NCBI GenBank assembly: GCA_018389105.1
Contig: JACATO010000611.1
Location: 248,001-312,000, forward strand
Direction of reading: 5' to 3'
DNA length: 64,000 bases
DNA from: Nautilus pompilius
Taxonomy: Eukaryota > Mollusca > Cephalopoda > Nautilida > Nautilidae
Positions 34,401 to 43,790 of this stretch are shown here, in pieces. Under the pieces are notes generated by a model. The model saw only the letters and a list, made by a program, of their open reading frames with translations, made no database searches and was not told where the DNA came from. Position 1 is the stretch's first letter; each line of letters begins with the position of its first letter. A program made the position numbers and the translations under genes.

Positions 34401-37400
34401 GAAGGATGTCCGCTACGTTCCTTATCTTCAAGGCTCACACCTCCTGATCAAAACTTTGCAAACCATCGTTGTACTTTGTCCTCACCCCATGCTTGCTTAA
34501 TGCTACAAGTTGCCTTGCTCGCCTTTTGGCCTAGTTTGAACTCGTGAAGCAAAATGGCACCAAAATCATTTTTATCCATGCTTCACTCAGAACCCTGAAA
34601 CAAATATCCATTTAATGATTTTTTAAAAGCTTGGTTTTTTGCATAGTGTATGCCAGACCACACACTACAAAATGATATAACTTATCTACATACACCTCCA
34701 CAAGCATGCAATAAATGAACTCCAAATTAGCATAATATTAAAACTGACAAAACTTTTGTAATGACCTAATAGATGCAATTTAAGCTGGTATTTTATTCCT
34801 TACCTTTGTATTTATCATAGTTTTTAGAGCAAGTTTTCTTTTTGCCAAAATTAATATTTGACATTGGCCGACCAACATATGCAACATTATATGATCCAAC
34901 CTGTACATTGTCACAACCAGATAAGTTGAGACTGTATTGTCCATATCTGTCTTTGTAGGAAACTGAAAAATTAAATTACAGTCATAAATTAATCAACTAT
35001 AATAGAATAAGTGGTTTTTATAAAATTTTTCTTAAAACTTCTATTCCATTAGACATGAATAAAAATTGTTTCAATTAATTTTTAATTATGCTAATCAGTC
35101 ACAACACTGTCAACAAAATTGTTCCTTATATTTCGGTGGCATTTGTTGAGAAGTATTTAAATGATTCTGGCTGTAATGATTTTCTTTAAATGAATCAGCT
35201 AAAGACTTGTAAATAAGATTTTCAGCAAGAGATTTAACTCAATCCAGAGATAAATTCTGAGATTGAGTTGAACAATTTTATTATTGGATATAAATAAAAA
35301 TTGTTATTTTAAAAATTTCTATTCAAAATTATTTTAGAATTTTATGAGATAATATATTACTGTATTTTTGACTAAAGAAAGTTTGTAATATGTATTTACA
35401 ATGCATATTTCAGTGTATCTACCTGGCTTGAAAAAGTATAAAATATTCTATTGCATAATTATAAAAAGTCCAATTTTTTAAAAATTTTTTGTTTTGTTCA
35501 TTTGTTTTCAAGAACATATGTATTTCATACTTATAGAAATCCAGTGACATAAGAAATAGTAAATAATAATTGGTGGTGTTTTGTTTTTTCTTTTACCAGA
35601 AATAAACTTTAAATATTCTGGTCACACCCCCATAATGCACCTACAGGCCAGCCTAAACAATCTATATTCTTTTTAATGAATGAAATTAATGCAAAGCTAA
35701 TAATCCTAGCAAATCACACAAAAATTTTCTCCAAAAAAAAAAACAGTACTGTATAATAATTTATTAAAAATTAACTAGCATTTTCAAATTTTATGATTTC
35801 AACATCCCTAAGATCTCATATCAATTCTTTTTTACTAATCATAAGCCCAACTAATTTTCACATCCACCTTTGCATCCAATTTAAAATATCTAATCACTTT
35901 CTCACATCAGTAAGAATATCTAAGCTTCCAAACTTGGTTAATAAAACTGCCCGTAAAATATTTCAATTGTTTCATTAGATCTATTGACTACACTACTCCA
36001 GCAATCCTGCTTCTTCATTTTGTTTTGGCCATCACAATCTTCATTATTATCTGCTAATTGTTTATAACTTTTCTTAGATTAGTAATTTCCCAGACACTTC
36101 TGAATTAATTTGAATTTATTCAGTTCAGAAACTTGACCTAAAAAGTTTCTTCACTTAAAAAAATGTTTTTGTTGGGTTTTTTCTGTTCTTCAGATCAAAC
36201 ATATTTTCTGCTCCAACCTCTAACTTGACACTAAAACTATTACATTAACATCGCTTAAAATCCATTTTTCTATTAGACTGCAACTTTTAGAACTTGAATT
36301 ATTTTCAGCAAATGGAAATCATTAAGGAAAAACAAACAATTCTATTTTAAAAAATTATTCCTTGAGAAATTGCTTTTCATTTGCAGTACATTCATTTCAT
36401 ACATAATTGCTAACCTACCTGTACCATTACAACAAATAAATGAATGAAAAGTCAATACCTGAACCTGAATCAGGAGTATATGGCTTTATTTTTTTATCCT
36501 CAGACATAGTCTTCACCATATATTCAGTAGTTGGTTTAGCATCATCTGTTATCTGTTTAATTACAAACAAACAGAAAAGTCACTGCTGCAATTTAGACAG
36601 TTCAGAAGCTCGGCTTATAAACAGATTTCACTTAGCAGGGCAGTTCTCCACTTTAAGAATTTTCCATTCTTCTGGTTCCATATTTCCTTTATTTCGATAA
36701 AACAATCTCTGACATCAAAATTATCCACCTGCCCTGTATTGGAGAAACTATTAAAAAAGTTTAAATAAAGCAACTCATCTGAATATTAGTTATTATTTTA
36801 CACACACACACACACTATTAATCCAATTATTATCAAAAAATTGCATTTATTTATTTAAGTGGCACTTGTAAATTGTATATTAAAAGGCACATTTTTCTAC
36901 ACCACATAAAAAAAGGACTTTTTGTTGTATTGTGAAAACATTTTTATAAGTAAAATGTTTAAAAGTTAGCGCACACAATACACAGGCTGTTTCAAATGTC
37001 TGGAGATGTAGGTAATTCATTATTAATAATTTACTTTTCTTTTTAAGGTGTGCCGACAACTGAGGTTGAGATAATTTTCATATATGCAATGCTTGCTAGT
37101 ACTTAATGCTCAACAGCTGATGGATTTAATAGAAGACATCCAGATAGGAATTGCATTTTGCATGGAACAGTTGGGAGATTAGTGCAACATCTAAAAAAAA
37201 AACTGGCAGTGTCCATGATTATCCCAAAGGTGGATGCCTTAAAAACACAAATGTTGCTAACATGTCATAAACCATGATCAAATATTTGGTCAATAGCCCC
37301 CAAAAAAGTCTGTGCAATTTGAGCTGTGAAATTGCCACATCAATATGCTGTATCCTAGAGCAAATCACTTTTATCCATATAAAGTGCAGCTTGTCCAAAA

Positions 37401-40400
37401 ACTTCATGGGGATGATAAGGATGATAGTTGAGTTCTGCAAATGGTAGTTTAACAGAATAAATCGCATAAAGTGGATAATACTTTGTGATGAAGCTGTTTC
37501 ACTTAAATGGTCAACCAGGATAACTCAAGGTACTAGAGCAATGATAATATTCCACAATGGTATGAAGAGTTATGCTATTTCCTGCAGTAATGGATGACAG
37601 TCTCACAAGACTGTACTTCTTTAATGAAAATGTGACTGGTGTTACTTACAAATGCTTCAGGATTTTCTGTTCCCAATGATCAAGGAAATGGCACTTCAAC
37701 AAAGAATAAAATTATGGTTTCAGCAGGAAGAAGCTCCTTCCCACTACATCCTAGCTGTTTGAAATTACTTAGATGGTCTGTTCCCTAATAAATGGATAGA
37801 AGGACAGGGGTTTGTGGTGTGGCCTCCCAGATCTCCAGACCTTATACTCTTAGACTTTTATCTATAGGGACATTTGGATCTGTTGTCTATGTAGAGAAAC
37901 CAAGAACTACTGAAGAATTGAAAGATAAGCTAAGAATGTCAGCACATTTTTGTTGCATCACTGGGGAGTATTTAGAGAGTTTGCCAGCTATGAGTACTAA
38001 AAGTGTCTTGAAATTCAGGGTGAACAATTTGAATACTTCCTGTAACAGTTTACGTTGAAAATAAAACAAAAAATGAAAGTGAATTACTTATTATACATAT
38101 TTCCTGTGTCTCTAGACATTTGAAACACCCTGTTTAAGATCTTTCTTTTGCAAAAAATATTTTTATATGATTATTAGACAGTTCAGAAAGAGCTAATTTA
38201 GATAATGTTACTAGAAGCTTTGTTGTTTTATCCCATTTATTCCAGCATTTCAGAACCATAGCCAGAATAAGTATACATTAAGAAAACTAGTTAGTTATTA
38301 TATAGGAAAATTAAATTGGCCTTTAAAAAAAAATTGCTAATGAAGACTAAACGTATGCATAAGAAAACCAATGCAATCTTAAAAATGTCTACAGTTGTTT
38401 CACTGGTTGTTTCAATCCTGCAAAACAAAAAAAATGTAACAAAAAGACAGCAATGTAAAAGAAAATCAAATAATGTTTACACATCAGATGTCTTCATACT
38501 ATATTAGTTTGGGAGTAACATTGCATTTGAAAATAATCTGTTTACATATTACATTGTAACACTGATACTCACATCTGTGAAGGAATTGCCCTTTGAAAAT
38601 TCCTGAATGTCTTCCTCATCACTACTGTCCATCTTGTTTATCTTAGATTAAAAAGTAAGGATAACTGTTTATTCCAAGACAATTTAAAAACAATTAACAA
38701 GCATCAAAGTTTGACATGTTAGAGAAATATATTATTAAAATGCATGAGAAAAATATACTATAAATTAAGAACAAAAATTTAATAGATTAATCAAGTAGTT
38801 GAATGCCAAGTAAATCAGCAATGCAGGGGGGGGGGGAATGGCTTAAAATAGTGTATCCAGAACTAAGTTTAAATAAAACAAATGGAAAATTTTAAGAAAA
38901 CTAAACAACACTTTAATTGTGAAAATATGCTCTGATACTAGAGAGCAGCAGTACAACTTCCTAAAGGAAAAAGTAAAACAATGCTACTAGTTGCCCACTA
39001 CTCTTTCCTCCTTTCACAAGTAATCAATTTCTTCCTGTACAAGTCTAAATATTTCCCTTCTCTGATTTAAAAAAAAAAAAGCTTATCTACCTCCTTGAGG
39101 TGGGGGTTGCAATTATGGATGTCAATAAAATATTATCCAATGTACGCATAGTAAATTATATCAGCATATGATTGTTAATACAGTAGAAACTAGTTTATCT
39201 GACATTCTTCCAACTATCCAGATTGTTCAACTGGCCTCAGTCAGCCATAGGAATGCTATATGTATTTAATTCACAAAAGTTTCCATTTCAGCTACAGAAA
39301 GGGGCACATCCAGGACACTTTTAATCCTTTTACAGAGCTTTTCCAAAATGGAGACCCTGATTGGCCAAAAAAAAATAGAGGGCGGATGCATCCTTTAGCG
39401 AAAAATTGCAGCACTGGACAGATTGGATAATTTTATTTTAACTGCATTTTGAACTTGACTACAAAGACACCATGTTTCTAAACAAAGACTGCTCATAATC
39501 GAGATTTTGTGTGTGGAAAGGGCACTTATAATTAGCCATTGTCCAAATTAACATTTCACTTATATGATATAAAGATGGTCCTGCTCAAGTTGAATAAATG
39601 AGTTTCTACTGTAAATATGCACATGACAAAATGCATTACAATAAAGTTGTTAAAACTAAGACATTTCATCAAAGTTTCATTTCCTTATAGCCAAAGGTAT
39701 TTTGTCTCTCAATGTTGAGACATGTTTAAATCAGAAGTTCCCAGATGATGGTTCCAGGTAACACAACATACTCCTGAAATCAAAATCCTGTTTTGCAGAA
39801 TTGTTCCTGACACAAACCCTCATAAGTGTGTTTCTGGGAATGTACTTTCAAAGGGACAATAAAGGATAACTCCACATATGCTCAATGAGCTTCATGTCCA
39901 ATGATTGGCCAGAAGATGGCATAGTTGTATGCCATGACTTTTTCTCCATCTTTGCATTGCATCTGAAATACTACCCTCTTTAGAATCTGCAGATCATTCA
40001 ATGAAAATTTCTGTTGGATGATGCCATACTCAAAAACAGCATCAATGAGAACTGTGAAAGACTGCATTCATTAGAAAAATGACATGTTCCAAAAGGCAGG
40101 GAGTGTGTTACCCACTGCAGTTGACAACTGTCATTATGTTGGGGTGGGGGCAAGACATTCTTGCCCCCCTTTTGTTGTATCCATAACTATGGAGCTAACA
40201 TATGGTTCTTGTGGACATTTCTACATGTTTGCCACATTTTTTTGCTGAATATCAGTTTACAACACAAGGTTAACAGTCACTCTGTTAACAGCTGAATATC
40301 CAGAGCCTTAGAATCTTCCTGCTGGCTCCTAGTAATGCACTAGTGGCCAACTAAACATTCTCTTTCAAAATCCATCAAGCTGTCTGCAGACTGAAACTAC

Positions 40401-42078
40401 TTCTGGCTTGATGTCAGATGTTTATCATATGATCAGAATGACCTATTTGGGGCTGTTTACTTTTGTCTAGTCTCTGTATATATACTCAGCACAGACACTT
40501 ATGAATAATTACTGTATATAAAAAATTTTAATATCTATATGTTTAATAAAATACATTCTGAGCATCTAAAGATCATTCATCTACAATTTTTTTCCTCCCA
40601 ACTCTTCGTTAACGCCTATTCTTTATTGCCTCATGACAATAACACCTTGTAATATTCCTCTAAAGTTTTCAATATCATTATTTTCCATCTGGAAAGAGAT
40701 CCTAACAAAATTAATGATTAGGTAAAGATCCTTAGAGTTATCAAGAAATTAATGTAATCAATAAGAAACACAGAACTACTGATTTAACTGTTTGTAAAAG
40801 TTTGGAAGAAATAAATCTACATTATCCACAACAAGGTAACATTAGCGAAAATATCATCAGCTTTATGTCATCTTGTGTGACCAACTACCCTGACGGCCAC
40901 TGTTGCCCTCTTGTTTATCATTTCAACACTGAACACATATTCAGCTATCTGAAACATGTTCATGTACGCTTATCCATTCTCATCAGCGCTGAGTAAACAT
41001 TAATTAGGCAACAAAAAACAAACAAAGGAGGGGGGTTAAAGATATCCGCCATACAACACAGAATCTCCTTTATTACGATGTACGAAGCACCTGCGGGTGG
41101 TGCCCCGCCTCCTTCACCAGTCAGTCGTCCATGAACTTAGCTGGCAGGAGGATGAAGTCGTGCATCTTCAAGCCACACTGCGCATAAGAACTTCTCGGTG
41201 TAAACAAGTTAATGGTGCATGTTAAGGACAGGTAGGTCAAGAGAATACAGCACCTCATCCTCCGGAGAGGGTGTATTACCTTATCGGGGATACCGACTTC
41301 TACGGGGCATGGGATGGTTTAATCTGCTTGTTCGGAACGGATAACAGGGCGAAGTCGGGGAGTCTAAATGATGAATAACTTTCTTTCGACTAAACAACAA
41401 AATATAAATATATATTCAATAATATAATTAATTGAACCGGTCACCGCAGGGAAAGGGTCGGTGTCAGACAAGAAGGCACACACACACACACAGAACCGGG
41501 TACTAGGCTACATAGTTCTGACACTGTTGCTTAGGTCCTAGAAAGATAATCAATGGTGGGTAATACATCGTATTTCCAAAACTTGAGGGGAATCGTAACT
41601 TACATTCACAAGTTATCCAGCGGTACGCAAAAAATCGAGTTGTTTTCTGGTTGTCGTTAAAAACGAAACGCGCTTGTTACCTCCCCTTGGACGGTCCAGG
41701 TCAATCGGTGGGTTAGGGTAGCGGGTTCGACCCAGAAACATTAAGAGGTGGGATTACTGAAACAACCCACGAACAGCTTACGGGTTGTTGTTTTAATTAG
41801 AACAGTAAAAATCGATATTTATCGATAGTAACTTGAATTTGGAAAATTTGCTGCACTGGGAGCCGTATTGGCTGAAGGGAGCCCCGCCATACCACCCCGG
41901 ATTAACTGAACTGATGCTTGTAATAGTTGATCTGTCTCAGCAGAAAGAACAAACGATTAAATAACTGTAGCTCTACAATATAAAGGGACAGTAAATGTAA
42001 ATAGAAATAACAAGGGAGAGATATTAATACAAATTTGCTTACATTTCCGGTCCGTCCTTTTTCCAACATGGCTTCCAT
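31246..42078 (-). CDS. imd: IMD-like immune adaptor: caspase site/IBM, RHIM, death domain
   Basis: IMD is the cytosolic adaptor linking peptidoglycan receptors to FADD/Dredd and TAK1/IKK-Relish signalling in arthropods. Exons are 42043-42078 (first exon, less certain), 38573-38641, 36459-36552, 34804-34962, 32327-32401 and 31246-31448, all GT-AG with matching phases. From MDSSDEEDIQEF the product is 196 residues; the upstream exon would add 15. Exon 3 opens ITDDAKPT: an acidic caspase-like site (D24|A25) that would expose AKPT, an IAP-binding-type N-terminus. The RHIM core VQVGSYN is at 71-77, preceded by LSGC. The death domain spans about 113-190, with VGRKWRQLG, YDYKDEGLEEICHQTLRKWL and VGVLATALLEA. 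There is no kinase domain, which argues against RIPK; FADD is excluded by the lack of a death-effector domain. Introns are long and carry transposons. Confidence 0.85.
31449..32326 (-). other. imd intron 5
   Basis: AT-rich intron splitting the death-domain coding region. Nothing else was recognised. Confidence 0.6.
32327..32401 (-). CDS. imd: imd exon 5 (death domain, first helices)
   Basis: A 75-base exon, acceptor TATTTTTAG|AA, donor CAATTAG|GTAAGC, phase 1 on both sides. It encodes ANELKNVSQAVGRKWRQL, the first death-domain helix with the conserved W in the KWRQLG motif. Confidence 0.9.
32402..34803 (-). other. imd intron 4
   Basis: Contains mariner copy B at 33555-34766, whose right end lies only 37 bases from the exon 4 donor. 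The remainder (32402-33554) is AT-rich without recognised features. Confidence 0.6.
33555..34766 (-). mobile_element. Mariner transposon copy B, dead
   Basis: A 1212-base element in the opposite orientation to copy A, flanked by TA (33553-33554 and 34767-34768), with imperfect inverted repeats (GGTCATTACAAAAGTTTTGTC versus GGTTGCTACAAACATTTTATC). Much of it matches copy A when reversed. The transposase is broken by stops and frameshifts. It lies in imd intron 4, same strand as the gene. Confidence 0.93.
34804..34962 (-). CDS. imd: imd exon 4 (RHIM)
   Basis: Acceptor TTTTTCAG|TT, donor TACAAAG|GTAAGG, phase 1 on both sides. It encodes YGQYSLNLSGCDNVQVGSYN followed by VAYVGRPMSNINFG. The core V-Q-V-G-x-x-N (34886-34906) fits the RHIM consensus. 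Confidence 0.88.
34963..36458 (-). other. imd intron 3
   Basis: AT-rich intron with no recognised transposon, RNA or additional exon. Confidence 0.6.
36459..36552 (-). CDS. imd: imd exon 3 (candidate caspase site and IAP-binding motif)
   Basis: Acceptor TTAAACAG|AT, donor TTCAG|GTATTG, phase 0 in and phase 1 out. It encodes ITDDAKPTTEYMVKTM and a Lys-rich stretch to TPDSGS. Confidence 0.8.
36553..38572 (-). other. imd intron 2
   Basis: Holds the TA-flanked transposon at 36981-38134 and a CA tract near 36803-36815. The rest is AT-rich without recognised content. Confidence 0.6.
36981..38134 (+). mobile_element. IS630-Tc1-mariner element, second family, dead
   Basis: A 1154-base element flanked by TA (36979-36980 and 38135-38136), with inverted repeats of about 27 bases (left CACAGGCTGTTTCAAATGTC; right complement AACAGGGTGTTTCAAATGTC). 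Transposase blocks in order are ADGFNRRHPDRNCILHGTVG, CDEAVSLK, LWFQQEEAPSHY and VWPPRSPDLILLDFYL, with stops between them. The PPRSPDL-x-x-LDF block and the repeats differ from the mariner copies at 14.4 and 33.6 kb. Confidence 0.92.
38573..38641 (-). CDS. imd: imd exon 2 (acidic N-terminus)
   Basis: Acceptor AATCTAAG|AT, donor ACAGAT|GTGAGT, phase 0 on both sides. It encodes INKMDSSDEEDIQEFSKGNS and FTD. The internal Met (38630-38632) is an alternative start if the upstream exon is untranslated. Confidence 0.75.
38642..42042 (-). other. imd intron 1
   Basis: Proximal part AT-rich; a G10 run lies near 38825-38834. A weak Tc1-like relic is at 39710-40090. From about 41040 on the sequence becomes GC/CpG-richer, listed separately as a regulatory region. 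Confidence 0.5.
39710..40090 (-). mobile_element. Possible Tc1-like transposase relic
   Basis: On the minus strand a frame reads SGQSLDMKLIEHMWS, which resembles the WPxxSPDLNPIEHLW block around the last catalytic residue of Tc1-type transposases. Flanking frames carry stops and no inverted repeats were found. Confidence 0.4.
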
Positions 42079-42080
42079 TT
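41040..42080. promoter_or_regulatory. GC/CpG-richer block at the imd 5' end
   Basis: About 1 kb with clearly more CpG than neighbouring introns, ending at the candidate imd exon 1. It contains the palindrome ATCGATATTTATCGAT (41811-41826), which includes a perfect DRE-type TATCGATA (41820-41827). It also has an 8-bp inverted repeat AACAACCC/GGGTTGTT (41761-41768 and 41782-41789) and several minus-strand splice donors. A promoter or enhancer role is inferred. Confidence 0.45.
42043..42078 (-). CDS. imd: imd exon 1 (candidate)
   Basis: The ATG at 42078 follows an in-frame TAA and has A at -3. It encodes MEAMLEKGRTGN and ends at donor GGAAAT|GTAAGC, phase 0, compatible with exon 2. Alternative donors on the same strand near 41604 and 41680 would give non-coding first exons, so the real first exon needs transcript data. 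Confidence 0.5.
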
Positions 42081-42630
42081 ATTTTTAAAAAAATAAAAAG
42101 GGAGATGCACTACATTCGTTATTTTGATTGGTAGTGGATACTTTAAAATACCTGGAAATTTACTCTATATTTTTCAATGAATCTCTGCTATTAGTGTACT
42201 TGATGGATTTCCGTACGTGGAGCTTGTATTTCGTTGGGTTGTTTTTGTTTTTTTTCATTAAAAGCTAACAACTTATTACGGGCAAACAGACATGTGTCGG
42301 TATTATTGACTAAAGATGTGGTAGGCTGAACCCGTTGATAACCCAGAGAGACATCAATTGAGAAGTGAAGAGTTTGTTTGTTTGTTTTTTTAGAACCAGT
42401 TAGCATATTTCGATTCCATCTGTTTTCTCTGCTGATTAAAAGATGATGGGGGGGGGGAAGAGGTTTTTCTTCTTTTATCTGGTTTCGACAAAAGTTTCCA
42501 GAATAATTTATATTTATTATAATATTTGAAACAAATGGAAAAAAAAACAAACAAATTGTTAAAAATAATCATTCTTAATTTTAAGTGGTAAACATTCACC
42601 ATCGAGACAAAGTCACTGAGGTTTCTTTAA

Positions 42631-42732
42631 ATGTCGTCACCGAATAATCCGCCATGGAGAGGTCGTTTTTCTCTTCTTTTGTTCCCCCCGTCCCAGTTAT
42701 CGCCCCTTAGTTTGCCCGATTACTGGACGTAG
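42631..42732 (+). other. Small ORF, 33 codons
   Basis: ATG in the context AAATGTCG opens MSSPNNPPWRGRFSLL and ends at TAG 42730-42732. No family is recognised. It may be an upstream ORF in a 5' UTR or chance. Confidence 0.15.
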
Positions 42733-42803
42733 TAGCAAGTACGTTCCGTGAAGTAAGCTGTGCTCTCGTTATTATTATTACTATTTTAAATGATTTTCAG
42801 ACG

Positions 42804-42929
42804 ATGGCGTCTCTGCCCCCAACAATGTCTTATTACTGCCCACCGTCGTCATTACTGGAAGACCACAAGGGGGAGGAGGGTGCTCACGAAACTCGTCTCC
42901 AGAAACAAAAGTTCATTCTAAATAAGTGA
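42804..42929 (+). other. Small ORF, 41 codons
   Basis: ATG in the context ACGATGGCG opens MASLPPTMSYYCPPSSLLED and ends at TGA 42927-42929, just before the TCTG repeat. An AG acceptor-like TTTTCAG immediately precedes it. No family is recognised. Confidence 0.18.
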
Positions 42930-43348
42930 AGTCTGCCTGTCTCTCTGTCTCTGCCTGTCTGTGTCTCTCTCTCTCTGTCTCTGTCTGCCTGTCTGTGTCT
43001 CTCTCTCTCTCTGTCTGCCTGTCTCTCTCTGTCTGCCTGTCTGTGTCTCTCTCTCTCTGTCTGCCTGTCTGTGTCTCTGTCTGTCTGCCTCTCTCTCTCT
43101 CTCTCTCTCTGCCTGTCTGTCTCTCTCTCTCTCTGTCTGCCTGTCTGTGTCTCTGTCTGTCTGCCTCTCTCTCTCTCTCTCTCTGCCTGTCTGTCTCTCT
43201 CTCTCTGCCTGTCTGTGTCTCTGTCTGTCTGTCTGCCTGCCTGTGTCTCTGTCTGTCTGCCTGTCTGTCTGCCTCTCTCTCTCTGCCTGTCTGTGTCTCT
43301 GTCTGTCTGTCTGCCTCTCTCTCTGTCTCTCTCTCTCTCTCTCTGTGT
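42930..43348. repeat. TCTG/TCTC/TGCC pyrimidine-rich microsatellite
   Basis: About 420 bases of interleaved TCTG, TCTC and TGCC units, almost pure pyrimidine/G on the plus strand. It makes long artificial frames in several phases on both strands (Cys-Leu-Ser-Val or Arg-Gln-Thr-Asp repeats), which should not be taken as genes. Confidence 0.95.
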
Positions 43349-43735
43349 TCATAAATTCTGTTTCAAAGCCACAACGAAATATTTAACTTTTTTTAAGGTA
43401 CCTGAACTTTTGGAAAAAAGGGTTCTAATTTAGGTTTGCAACAGCGTCGTCCTTTCTGGGAATTAGATTCCTCATGAACAGAGCTGGTACTAGTTACGTG
43501 GTGTGACCCCTGTCCCCTCTCATATTCCCCCTTTCCTTTATTCAGACCTTCGTTAGCAGATCTTGTGGAAGTGAAGCTCATTTCAGAACCAAAAGGTAAA
43601 AACTCGCCGTGCCACTCTGAGTACCTCCACTACTAATCAATTAGACATCATGGCGTCAATCACTGCTATTCGTCGTTATGCTGATTCGTGTGTACGGTAA
43701 TTGTAATTAGTGCTAAACCCCCGACCTGAAGACCA

Positions 43736-43790
43736 GCCAGCCAGCCAGCCAGTTATCCATTGCGATATATATATGTGTGTGTGTGTGTGT
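43736..43790. repeat. CCAG and TA/TG simple repeats
   Basis: A short CCAG run (about 43734-43751) followed by a TA tract passing into TG units (about 43766-43790). Confidence 0.8.

Larger units (their letters stand above)
42600..43760. promoter_or_regulatory. GC-richer block, probable 5' region of the ATPase gene
   Basis: CpG-containing unique sequence on both sides of a large TCTG tract. Plus-strand ATGs in good context open short frames (42631-42732, 42804-42929, 43648-43698). As imd begins near 42.08 kb on the minus strand and the next plus-strand gene has a splice acceptor just before its first coding exon, this block is a reasonable place for its promoter and 5' UTR exons. Direct evidence is lacking. 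Confidence 0.3.

Noticed and set aside
33978..34547. Frames of 60 and 117 codons
   Set aside because: Antisense or fragmented frames of mariner copy B.
41690..41760. GGTTCGACCC, resembling a tRNA B box
   Set aside because: No matching A box, acceptor stem or cloverleaf could be built around it.
42191..42602. Minus-strand frames of 119 and 70 codons just upstream of imd exon 1
   Set aside because: Low-complexity Lys/Asn-rich translation, no splice logic leading into imd and no recognisable domain.
42918..43433. Long open frames on both strands (Ser/Cys/Leu-rich or Arg/Gln/Thr-rich)
   Set aside because: They are read-through of the TCTG/TCTC microsatellite in every phase; no unique protein sequence.
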